NCBI RefSeq assembly: GCF_014648175.1
Contig: NZ_BMQP01000034.1
Span: 24,981-88,980, forward strand
From: Planobispora rosea
Lineage (GTDB): Bacteria > Actinomycetota > Actinomycetes > Streptosporangiales > Streptosporangiaceae
Reading direction: 5' to 3'
DNA length: 64,000 bases
Shown in pieces: positions 25,890-33,472 of the stretch (position 1 is its first letter; the number at the start of each line of letters is the position of its first letter). The translations under genes and the position numbers were made by a program. A model generated the notes under the pieces. It had not been told where the DNA came from. It was given only the letters and a program-made list of their open reading frames with translations, and searched no databases.

Positions 25890-26794
25890 CCGCCGGCCCC
25901 TCGGACCCTCCTCCCTCGCGTCCGCGCCCCGTTCCCGGAACGCCCGCGGAGGGGGTCCGGCGGCCGGGACCGGTCAGCCGGATCCGGATCCGGGAGTTCT
26001 CCGGCGGGGCCGTCCGGGACCGCCGGGACGACCTGGCCACCGAGGAGCCTCTGGAGATCCGGATCCAGGCGGGCGGCGGGCGCCGTACCGTCGCGATCAC
26101 CATGCGGACTCCGGGGCACGACACCGAGCTGGCGGCCGGGTTCCTGCACGGCGAGGGCGTCGCGGCGCCCGGCTCCATCGCGTCCATCTCCTACTGCACG
26201 GACGAGGAGGTGCCGCCCGAGGCGCGCCACAACACGATCACCGTACGGCTGCGCGGCGATCGCCTGCCCGACCTGCCCGCCCTCGACCGGCACTTCGTGA
26301 CCTCCAGCGCCTGCGGCGTCTGCGGCACCGCGAGCCTGGACGCCCTGCGCGAGCGGTGCCTCGCGCCGCTCGCGCAGGACGGCCCGGCGGTCTCCCCCGA
26401 GATCCTGTACGGCCTGCCGGACGCCCTCAGGAGCGCCCAGGGCGTGTTCGGCCGGACCGGCGGCCTGCACGCGGCCGGGCTGTTCACCCCGGACGGCGCG
26501 CTGATGGCGCTCCGCGAGGACGTGGGACGGCACAACGCGGTGGACAAGCTGACCGGCTGGGCGCTGCTGGGCGAGCGGCTCCCGCTGGCCGGGCACATCC
26601 TCATGGTCAGCGGCCGGACCAGCTACGAGATCATGCAGAAGGCCCTGGCCGCGGGCGTGCCGGTGGTCTGCGCGGTCTCCGCGCCCTCCTCGCTGGCGGT
26701 GGATCTGGCCAGGGAGTTCGGCATGACGCTGGTCGGTTTCCTGCGCGGCGAGCGCTTCAACGTCTACGCCGGAGCGCACCGCATCGAGTCATGA
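25886..26794 (+). CDS. fdhD: FdhD sulfurtransferase for the formate-dehydrogenase-type enzyme
   Basis: FdhD takes sulfur from a cysteine desulfurase and hands it to the Mo-bis-MGD cofactor of formate-dehydrogenase-like enzymes, here the one coded just upstream. The 302 residues include TSSACGVCG with the sulfur-carrying pair Cys143/Cys146, RTPGHDTELAAGFLHGEG, REDVGRHNAVDKL and SGRTSYEIMQKALAAGVPV, all FdhD signatures. The first 30 residues are a proline-rich extension. The ATG lies inside the preceding stop (4-base overlap). The pairing implies that the upstream enzyme needs a sulfido ligand on its metal. Confidence 0.96.
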   Translation: MTAGPSDPPPSRPRPVPGTPAEGVRRPGPVSRIRIREFSGGAVRDRRDDLATEEPLEIRIQAGGGRRTVAITMRTPGHDTELAAGFLHGEGVAAPGSIASISYCTDEEVPPEARHNTITVRLRGDRLPDLPALDRHFVTSSACGVCGTASLDALRERCLAPLAQDGPAVSPEILYGLPDALRSAQGVFGRTGGLHAAGLFTPDGALMALREDVGRHNAVDKLTGWALLGERLPLAGHILMVSGRTSYEIMQKALAAGVPVVCAVSAPSSLAVDLAREFGMTLVGFLRGERFNVYAGAHRIES

Positions 26795-26862
26795 TCCCCT
26801 TCACGCCCGCCGGCGCTCCAGACTTGTCCGTGACCGCGCGATCCGCATAGGGAAACCGTAGT

Positions 26863-26906
26863 GGAATAAATCGTTCCGTTCTGATACTATCGGAACAGAT
26901 CATTCC
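26863..26906 (+). promoter_or_regulatory. Twin-dyad promoter/operator of the epoxide hydrolase gene
   Basis: Two 15-bp dyads of form GGAAY-n5-RTTCC lie at 26863-26877 and 26892-26906, flanking a TACTAT -10 (26885-26890). A regulator on both would cover -35 and the start point. The same layout recurs at 28258-28301 before the MFS gene, with about 80% identity over 51 bases. Confidence 0.75.
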
Positions 26907-26933
26907 GATCCGATGATCGCAGAGGAGAACGCC

Positions 26934-28100
26934 GTGAGCACCGAGATCCGTCCCTTCCGCATCGAGATCCCCCAGACCGACCTCGACGACCTCCAGGACC
27001 GGCTGGCCCGCACCCGGTGGGCCGAGGAGCTGCCGGCCGGGCCCGACGAGAAGAAGGAACAGCCCGGCCCGGTCCCGCCGGGCTGGGAGTACGGCGTCCC
27101 GGTCGCCTACGTCAGGCGGCTCGTCGAGCGCTGGCGCACCGGCTACGACTGGCGCGCCTGGGAAGCGAAGATCAACGCTCACCCGCAGTTCGTCACCGAG
27201 ATCGACGGCCAGACCGTGCACTTCCTGCACGTCCGCTCCCCCGAGTCCGACGCCACGCCGCTGATCCTCACCCACGGCTGGCCCAACACGATCGTCGAGT
27301 ACCTGGACCTGATCGGCCCTCTCACCGACCCCCGCTCGCACGGCGGCGACCCGGCCGACGCCTTCCACGTGGTCATCCCGTCCATCCCCGGCTTCGGCTT
27401 CTCCGGGCACACCCGGGAGCGGGGCTGGGACCGCTACCGCGTCGCCCGCGCCTGGGCCGAGCTCATGCGGCGGCTGGGCTACGAGCGCTACGGCACGCAC
27501 GGCAACGACGCGGGCGCGCTGATCTCCCCCGAGGTCGGGCGCGTCGATCCGGATCACGTGATCGGCGTGCACGTGAACCAGATCTTCTCGTTCCCCTCCG
27601 GGGATCCGGCCGAGTTCGAGGGCCTGTCGGGCGAGGAGATGGAGAAGCTGGCCTTCCTCCAGTCGTTCAACACCGAGATGTCGGCCTACGCCCAGCTCCA
27701 GGCGACCAAGCCGCAGAACCTGGCGCACGCCCTGGCCGACTCGCCCGCGGGCCAGCTCGCCTGGATCGGCCAGCTGCTCGGGGAGGCGGTCGATCCGGAC
27801 GTGGTCCTCACCAACGCCACGATCTACTGGATGACCAACACCGCCGCGTCCTCGGCCCGCCTCTACTACGAGGACCAGCACTCCGAGCAGCACCCCGGCG
27901 GGCCGACCACCGTCCCGATCGGCCTGGCCGCCTTCGCTCACGACTTCACGCCGGTACGGCGCTTCGCCGAGCGCGACCACCGCAACATCGTCTCCTGGAA
28001 CGAGTTCGAGCGCGGCAGCCACTGGGCCGCCCACGACGCCCCCGACCTCCTCGTCGGCGACCTCCGCCAGTTCTTCCGCGGTCTCCGCACCTCCCGCTGA
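26934..28100 (+). CDS. Epoxide hydrolase (EHN-domain alpha/beta hydrolase)
   Basis: The enzyme has 388 residues. Residues 4-105 are the epoxide-hydrolase N-terminal cap (PFRIEIPQTDLDDLQDRLAR), followed by the alpha/beta hydrolase core. HGWP at 114-117 forms the oxyanion loop, Asp192 in THGNDAGA is the likely nucleophile, and HDF near the end offers the histidine region. It would open an epoxide to a diol. GTG 26934 is preferred: GAGGAG lies 7 bases upstream, while ATG 26913 abuts the operator. The shared promoter form with the MFS exporter suggests one regulon for dealing with a toxic lipophilic compound. Confidence 0.88.
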   Translation: MSTEIRPFRIEIPQTDLDDLQDRLARTRWAEELPAGPDEKKEQPGPVPPGWEYGVPVAYVRRLVERWRTGYDWRAWEAKINAHPQFVTEIDGQTVHFLHVRSPESDATPLILTHGWPNTIVEYLDLIGPLTDPRSHGGDPADAFHVVIPSIPGFGFSGHTRERGWDRYRVARAWAELMRRLGYERYGTHGNDAGALISPEVGRVDPDHVIGVHVNQIFSFPSGDPAEFEGLSGEEMEKLAFLQSFNTEMSAYAQLQATKPQNLAHALADSPAGQLAWIGQLLGEAVDPDVVLTNATIYWMTNTAASSARLYYEDQHSEQHPGGPTTVPIGLAAFAHDFTPVRRFAERDHRNIVSWNEFERGSHWAAHDAPDLLVGDLRQFFRGLRTSR

Positions 28101-28158
28101 TCCGGTTCTCCCCCCGCCGTACCGGCACCCGCCGAAGGTCCCGGTGCGGCGGAGCCAT

Positions 28159-28229
28159 GTCCGGCCCGGGGAATCACGTCCGGCCCGGGGAGTCACGCCC
28201 GGCCCGGGGAGTCACGTCCGGCCCGGCGC
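28159..28229. repeat. 19-bp tandem repeat, 3.7 copies
   Basis: The unit GTCCGGCCCGGGGAGTCAC recurs at 28159-28177 (one change), 28178-28196, 28197-28215 (one change) and 28216-28229 (partial). It sits between the epoxide hydrolase gene and the MFS operator, 30 bases before the latter. Each unit can fold on its CCGGCCCGG core. Confidence 0.9.
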
Positions 28230-28257
28230 AAGCGGTCCATGATTCTTCTTTCATTAT

Positions 28258-28301
28258 GGAATGAAGCGTTCCGTTCTGTTAAAATCAGAACAGAACATTC
28301 C
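28258..28301 (+). promoter_or_regulatory. Twin-dyad promoter/operator of the MFS gene
   Basis: Dyads GGAAT-n5-GTTCC (28258-28272) and AGAAC-n5-ATTCC (28287-28301) flank TAAAAT (28280-28285). The arrangement, spacing (29 bases between dyad starts) and most bases equal those at 26863-26906. Confidence 0.75.
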
Positions 28302-28335
28302 GATCCGGCGCTTCATCGTCCGAGGGACGCACATC

Positions 28336-29811
28336 ATGACCGTCACCGCTCCTTCCGCTCCGGTCCCCGCCACCGCACCCCCGGCGCCGGCCGGGCGGCA
28401 CCCGCACCGCTGGCTGGGACTCTTCGCCATCCTCGCCGCCGACCTGCTCAACCTCCTCGACTCGACCGTGGCCAACGTGGCCGCCCCGGTGATCCGCGCC
28501 GACCTCGGCGGCTCGCTCGCCACCCTGCAGTGGGTCGCCGCCGGATACACCCTGGCGATGGCCGTGGGCCTGCTCACCGGCGGGCGGCTCGGCGACATGT
28601 TCGGCCGCCGGCGGATGATGATGACCGGCATCGCCGGGTTCCTCGTCACCTCGGCAGCGTGCGCGCTGGCCGTGTCACCGGAGATGCTGATCGGCGCCCG
28701 CGTCCTGCAGGGCGTGTTCGCCGCAATCATGGTGCCGCAGTCCTTCGGTCTCATCCGCGACCTTTTCGGAACCGAGGTCGGCAAGGCGTTCGCCGCCCTG
28801 GGGCCGGTCATCGGGATGGCCACGATCCTCGGACCGGTGGTCGCCGGGCTGCTCATCGAGGCCGACGTCCTCGGCACCGGCTGGCGCATGATCTTCCTGA
28901 TCAATCTGCCGCTCGGCGCGTTCGCCCTGATCGTCGGCTGGAAGGTCCTGCCCGAGGCCGAGCCCGTCGCCCGCGGGCAGCGGCTCGACCTGATCGGCGC
29001 GCTGCTGGCCGCGACCGGCATGTTCACGCTCGTCTACCCGCTGGTCCAGGGCCACGAGCTGGGCTGGCCCACCTGGTCACTGATCATGCTCGCCGGCTCG
29101 GTCCCGGTGTTCGCCGCCTTCGTCCGGCACCAGCTGCGCCGTACCCGCTCCGGCCGCACCCCGCTGGTCGAGCTGGGCGTGCTCGCCAGGCGCTCCTACA
29201 CCTCCGGCGTGGCGTTCGCCGTGATCTTCTTCGGTGCGATCACCGGCTTCTCCCTCGCCGTCGGCCTGTTCCTCCAGCTCGGCCTGGGCTACACGCCGCT
29301 GGACGCCAGCCTGACGATGATCTCCTGGGCCGCCGGCGCCTTCGTCGGCTCCATCTTCGGCGGCACCATGATGAACAGGCTCGGCCGGCACCTCCTGCAC
29401 CTCGGCCTGGCCGTGATGGCCGCCGGGCTCGTCGGCCTCTACCTGGTCTTCTCCACCGCCGAGGCGGGCCTGGGCGGGTGGGACCTGGCCGCCCCGATGG
29501 TCGCCTTCGGGATCGGCATGGGCATGATCTTCGTCCCGCTGTTCGACATCATCCTGGCCGACCTCGACGAGCGTGAGATCGGCTCGGCCTCCGGCCTGGT
29601 GTCCTCCTTCGAGCAGCTCGGCGCCTCGCTCGGCGTCGCCGCCCTCGGCACCGTCTTCTTCGGTACGGTCGGCCACCACCCGCACCTGCACGGCTTCCTG
29701 GACGCCGCCGGGCTGGTCACGCTGCTGACCGTCGGACTCACCTCGGCGGCCTTCGTCATCGGCTTCATGCTCCCCAGGAAGGCCCGCGAAGGCGCCTCCC
29801 CGGCGCACTGA
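28336..29811 (+). CDS. MFS multidrug exporter (DHA2, 14-helix type)
   Basis: A 491-residue proton-coupled exporter of the EmrB/QacA group. Motif LNLLDSTVANVAAPVI marks helix 1 of DHA2 proteins, and GRLGDMFGRRRMMM is the MFS loop 2-3 signature; about 14 hydrophobic helices follow. ATG 28336 has GAGGGA 8 bases upstream; the in-frame ATG 28261 lies within the operator and is unlikely. Sharing its control site with the epoxide hydrolase suggests export of the same compound or its product. A strong terminator follows. Confidence 0.92.
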   Translation: MTVTAPSAPVPATAPPAPAGRHPHRWLGLFAILAADLLNLLDSTVANVAAPVIRADLGGSLATLQWVAAGYTLAMAVGLLTGGRLGDMFGRRRMMMTGIAGFLVTSAACALAVSPEMLIGARVLQGVFAAIMVPQSFGLIRDLFGTEVGKAFAALGPVIGMATILGPVVAGLLIEADVLGTGWRMIFLINLPLGAFALIVGWKVLPEAEPVARGQRLDLIGALLAATGMFTLVYPLVQGHELGWPTWSLIMLAGSVPVFAAFVRHQLRRTRSGRTPLVELGVLARRSYTSGVAFAVIFFGAITGFSLAVGLFLQLGLGYTPLDASLTMISWAAGAFVGSIFGGTMMNRLGRHLLHLGLAVMAAGLVGLYLVFSTAEAGLGGWDLAAPMVAFGIGMGMIFVPLFDIILADLDEREIGSASGLVSSFEQLGASLGVAALGTVFFGTVGHHPHLHGFLDAAGLVTLLTVGLTSAAFVIGFMLPRKAREGASPAH

Positions 29812-29822
29812 TCCGTCGCGGG

Positions 29823-29869
29823 ACGCCGTACGGCCCGCGCTTCCACCCGGAGCGCGGGCCGTACGGCGT
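29823..29869. terminator. Bidirectional terminator between MFS and histidine kinase genes
   Basis: A perfect 19-bp stem (29823-29841 with 29851-29869) with a 9-base loop, 11 bases after the MFS stop; the convergent kinase gene stops at 29928. The stem contains GCCGTACGGC, shared with the terminator at 33421. Confidence 0.88.
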
Positions 29870-29927
29870 GCGCGTGTCCTCCGCGTGCTCGCACGCCGGT
29901 CCGGATGATCGGATCCGGACCGCCGGA

Positions 29928-31082
29928 TCAGGCCTCCGCCCGCGGCAGTTCCACCGCGATGCTGAGGCCCCCCTCCTCCCGGGGACTGGCGCTCACCGTG
30001 CCGCCGTGCGCCTCGGCGACGACCCGGACGATCGACAATCCCAGGCCGCTGCCGCGCTCCGAGTGCAATCGGTCGCCGTGGAGCCGCCGGAACGGCTCGA
30101 AGATCGAGTCGATCTCGTAGGCCGGGACGGGCAGCCCGGTGTTGGCCACCACCAGCTCCACCCGGTCGGCCCGCTGCCGGGTGGACACCCAGACCTGGCC
30201 CCCGGCGTGGTTGTGCCGGATCGCGTTCTCCACGAGGTTCTGCGCGAGTCGCTCGACCAGCACCGGCTCGCCCTCGGTCGGCGCGGGGTCCAGCAGCCGG
30301 TGGATGGTCACCTCCCGGTCCCCCGCCTCCTCCGCGGCCAGGTCGAGTACGTGCTCGACCACGTCGGTCAGGTCGAAGGGCCGCCGGTCCAGTACGGTCC
30401 GCTCGCCCTCGGCCAGCGCCAGCAGGCCGTCGATCAGCCGCTCGTGCCGGGTGTTGACCAGCAGCAGGGACTCGCCGAGCCGTTTGACGTCCTCGGTCGC
30501 GTCGGGCCGCCGCACCGCCACGTCCACCAGGGTGCGGTTGATGGTGAGCGGGGTGCGCAGCTCGTGGGAGGCGTTGGCGATGAAGCGCCGCTGGCCGTCG
30601 AAGGAGCGGGCCAGGCGGCCGAGGATGGTATCGACGACGCCGGCGAGCTCCTTGAGCTCCGCGTCCGGCCCGTCATGGTCGATGCGCCCGGACAGGTCGT
30701 GGCTCTCGGCGACGCGCCGCGCGCCCGCGGTCATCGAGCGGACGGGGCGGAGCGTCCATCCGGCGGCCCGCCAGCCGACCCCGGCCGCGATCCCGCTGGT
30801 CACCAGGAGCGCGACGCCGCCCACCATGAGCACGTTCTTGATCGCGTCAGCCTGGTAGACGCGCCTGACCTGCGCGACCCGCTGCTGGGCGACGTAGTAC
30901 TCCCGCTCCCAGGGCGAGTAGTGATTTCCTCCCGCCTGGATCCACTGGGGCTGCCGGAGCCCGTCCCGGGGTTCCAGGCTCTGCCGGACGATCACGGCGA
31001 CGACCACCAGCAGGAGCGCGCCGACGAGGAGGAAGATCCCGCCGCAGGCCACCGCCGCGCGGAGACGGACACTGCGCTTCAC
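29928..31082 (-). CDS. Sensor histidine kinase
   Basis: A 384-residue kinase with membrane helices at about 12-33 and 82-103, a 50-residue external loop, HAMP (LRPVRSMTAGARRVAES), the phosphorylated His173 (RRFIANASHELRTPL) and an ATPase domain with NLVENAIRHN and GSGLGLSIVRVV. It pairs with the response regulator upstream: its GTG start overlaps that gene's TGA by 4 bases (31079-31082). The layout resembles CutS-type actinobacterial sensors; the signal is unknown. Confidence 0.93.
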   Translation of the reverse strand: MKRSVRLRAAVACGGIFLLVGALLLVVVAVIVRQSLEPRDGLRQPQWIQAGGNHYSPWEREYYVAQQRVAQVRRVYQADAIKNVLMVGGVALLVTSGIAAGVGWRAAGWTLRPVRSMTAGARRVAESHDLSGRIDHDGPDAELKELAGVVDTILGRLARSFDGQRRFIANASHELRTPLTINRTLVDVAVRRPDATEDVKRLGESLLLVNTRHERLIDGLLALAEGERTVLDRRPFDLTDVVEHVLDLAAEEAGDREVTIHRLLDPAPTEGEPVLVERLAQNLVENAIRHNHAGGQVWVSTRQRADRVELVVANTGLPVPAYEIDSIFEPFRRLHGDRLHSERGSGLGLSIVRVVAEAHGGTVSASPREEGGLSIAVELPRAEA

Positions 31083-31735
31083 GGGATCCGGTACCCGACT
31101 CCCGTGACGGTCTCGATGACCGGCGGATCCCCGATCTTGCGGCGCAGCTTCGTCATCGTCGTCCGCACCGTGTTGGTGAACGGGTCGATGTGCTCGTCCC
31201 AGACCTTCTCCAGCAGCGTCTCGGCGGAGACCACCGCCCCGTCGGCGCGCAGCAGCTCGGCCAGCACGCCGAACTCCTTGCGGGAGAGCGGCACGTACCG
31301 CCCGTCGCGGAAGACCTGCCGGTGCGCCCGGTCCAGGCGGATGCCCGCCCGCTCCAGCATCGGCGGGTCGGCCGGACGCGCCCGGCGGCCCAGGGCGTGG
31401 ACGCGGGCCACCAGTTCCTCGAAGGCGAACGGCTTGGGCAGGTAGTCGTCTGCGCCGAGGGACAGCCCCTCGACCCGGGAGCGCACGTCGCCCGCGGCGG
31501 TGAGCATCAGGACGCGCACGAGAAGGCCGTCGGCGACCGCGGTCCGGCACACCTCGTCGCCGTGCACGCCCGGCAGGTCCCGGTCCAGGACGAGGACGTC
31601 GTAGTCGTGGACCCGGAGCCGTTCCAGCGCCGCCTCCCCGTCGTAGGCGACGTCCACGGCGAACGCCTCCCCGCGCAGCCCCTCCGCGATCGAGTCGGCG
31701 AGCATCCGCTCGTCCTCGGTGACCAGCACTCGCAA
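31079..31735 (-). CDS. OmpR-family response regulator
   Basis: A 218-residue regulator with acidic pair Glu7/Asp8, phosphoacceptor Asp51 (VLVLDRDLPGVHG), a K-P pair (DDYLPKPFAFEEL) and a winged-helix domain (PLSRKEFGVLAELL ... ETVTGVGYRIP). TTG 31735 gives the usual MRVLVTED start but GGAGGGG is then only 2 bases away; GTG 31729 has better spacing (8) and would shorten the protein by two residues. It forms an overlapping operon with the kinase downstream. Confidence 0.92.
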   Translation of the reverse strand: MRVLVTEDERMLADSIAEGLRGEAFAVDVAYDGEAALERLRVHDYDVLVLDRDLPGVHGDEVCRTAVADGLLVRVLMLTAAGDVRSRVEGLSLGADDYLPKPFAFEELVARVHALGRRARPADPPMLERAGIRLDRAHRQVFRDGRYVPLSRKEFGVLAELLRADGAVVSAETLLEKVWDEHIDPFTNTVRTTMTKLRRKIGDPPVIETVTGVGYRIP

Positions 31736-31891
31736 AACCCCTCCATGATCTTCGAGTTCGCCAGCATGCCACGGAAGGCATAACGCAGGCATAACCGGAT
31801 GCGGTGACGGCGAGGTTATCGATCAGTCGCTGGACTGCTCCCCACCGAGCCGGGAACCGCCCGGCCCCGGCCCCGAACCGGGGGACCGTCC

Positions 31892-33382
31892 ATGACCGCT
31901 TCACCCGGCGACGTCCGGACCGCACCCGCCGCACCGCCCTCCGCACCGCCCGACGGCCACGCGCCGCACGGCGGTCGCCGGGCCGTACGGCACGCCCTGA
32001 TCCGGGCCCTGCGCACCGGTCACACGCTCTTCGCCGTCGTGCTCGCCCTGGCCGCGGCGCTGCGCGGCCTCGTCATGCTCGGCTACGACACGGCCCAGCT
32101 CTACTGGTACGACTCCTTCACCTATCTGGACACGGCCGTCCACCTCAAGCCCGCCGGCGCGTTCCACCCGGCCGGGTACTCCGCGTTCCTCCGGCTGCTG
32201 TGGCCCTTCCACAGCGTCGAGCTCGTCGTGGGCGTGCAGCACGTCATGGGACTCGGCATGGGCCTGATGATCTATCTGGTGCTGCGCCGCAACGCGCTTC
32301 CCGCGTGGGGCGCGACACTGGCCCCCCTGCCCGTCCTGTTCGATCCGGCGTTCGCCAGGCTTGAGCACTCCATCCTCTCCGACACCCAGGTCACCTTCCT
32401 CGTCGTCGCCGCCCTGACGGTCCTGCTGTGGCGGGCCCGGCTGTCGGTGCGGGGAGCCGCCGCGGCGGGCCTGCTGCTGGCGCTGGCCGGGCTCACCCGC
32501 ACGGCCGCGGTCCCGCTGCTCGTCCTGGTCCTGCTCTATCTGGTACTGCGGCGGGCGGGGTGGCGGCAGGTGGTCGCGCTCGCCCTCGCCGGGCTGGTGC
32601 CGCTGGCCGCCTACGCGGGCTGGTACCGGCACCACCACGGGCGGTTCGCGCTCAGCGGCTCGGACGGCGTGGCGCTGTGGGCGCGCACGATGACGTTCGC
32701 CGACTGCTCGGTGATCAGGCCTCCGGCCGAGGAGGCGAAGCTCTGCCCGAACGGCACCGTCGTGGACGCCGCCTCGGAGTACGTGTGGGCTCCCGGAGCC
32801 CCGCTCAACCGGCTGCCCGGGGACCGGTTCTCGCACAACGGCCTGGCCCGCTCCTTCGCCTTGCGGGCCATCGCCGCGCAGCCGCTGGACTACGTCCGCG
32901 AGATCGCCCGGGACGCCTCACTCGCCTTCGCCCCGACCCCCGTGCGCCATCCCCTGCGGGTCTCCCCCGCCCTGTCGTTCCCGCGGGGCTCCTGGGATCT
33001 GCCCGCGTTCCCGCTGATCGACAAGGTGCGCGCGGAGTACGACGCCGGCATCCGGGGGTTGTCCTCCGTCGAACCGTACGGGAGCCTGCTGGCCGCCTAC
33101 CGCTACCCCGGGGTCCTGCACGGCCCGCTGTTCGGCGTGGTCCTGCTCCTGGGCGGCCTCGGCGCGATCGGGCGGCGCCGTACGGCCCTGCTGCCCTGGG
33201 CCGCAGGCGTGTTCCTGTTCCTCGGCCCGATCGCGGCACTGGACTTCGACCACCGCTACGTGCTGCCGGCCGTCCCGGCGGCGTGCATCGCCGCCGCCCT
33301 CGGGACCGCCGCCCTCTGGCGCCACGCTGCGCGCCCGCCGCTCAGGCCCGCGGATGTCCGGGAAATCACCGAATCCCGTTGA
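31892..33382 (+). CDS. GT-C-type membrane glycosyltransferase-like protein
   Basis: A 496-residue integral membrane protein with about ten helices. The first large external loop carries LYWYDSFTYLDTAVHL, in the place where GT-C transferases (ArnT/PMT-like, family 39) have their catalytic acidic residue, and helices rich in LLLVL/ALAG follow. Such enzymes move sugars from polyprenyl phosphates onto lipids or proteins on the outer face of the membrane. The donor and acceptor are unknown. Residues 1-35 are proline-rich and disordered. It is transcribed away from the two-component genes and ends near a bidirectional terminator. Confidence 0.8.
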   Translation: MTASPGDVRTAPAAPPSAPPDGHAPHGGRRAVRHALIRALRTGHTLFAVVLALAAALRGLVMLGYDTAQLYWYDSFTYLDTAVHLKPAGAFHPAGYSAFLRLLWPFHSVELVVGVQHVMGLGMGLMIYLVLRRNALPAWGATLAPLPVLFDPAFARLEHSILSDTQVTFLVVAALTVLLWRARLSVRGAAAAGLLLALAGLTRTAAVPLLVLVLLYLVLRRAGWRQVVALALAGLVPLAAYAGWYRHHHGRFALSGSDGVALWARTMTFADCSVIRPPAEEAKLCPNGTVVDAASEYVWAPGAPLNRLPGDRFSHNGLARSFALRAIAAQPLDYVREIARDASLAFAPTPVRHPLRVSPALSFPRGSWDLPAFPLIDKVRAEYDAGIRGLSSVEPYGSLLAAYRYPGVLHGPLFGVVLLLGGLGAIGRRRTALLPWAAGVFLFLGPIAALDFDHRYVLPAVPAACIAAALGTAALWRHAARPPLRPADVREITESR

Positions 33383-33420
33383 CCACGGAGACAGGCCGTT
33401 CCCCGAACGCAGGACGGCGC

Positions 33421-33455
33421 ACGGCCCGCGACCCGCGGTCCGGGGCGCGGGCCGT
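33421..33455. terminator. Bidirectional terminator between the glycosyltransferase gene and ppc
   Basis: ACGGCCCGCG (33421-33430) pairs perfectly with 33446-33455; the loop holds a CCGCGG. The two genes converge on it (stops at 33382 and 33473). Confidence 0.75.
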
Positions 33456-33472
33456 ACGGCACGGGCACGGGA

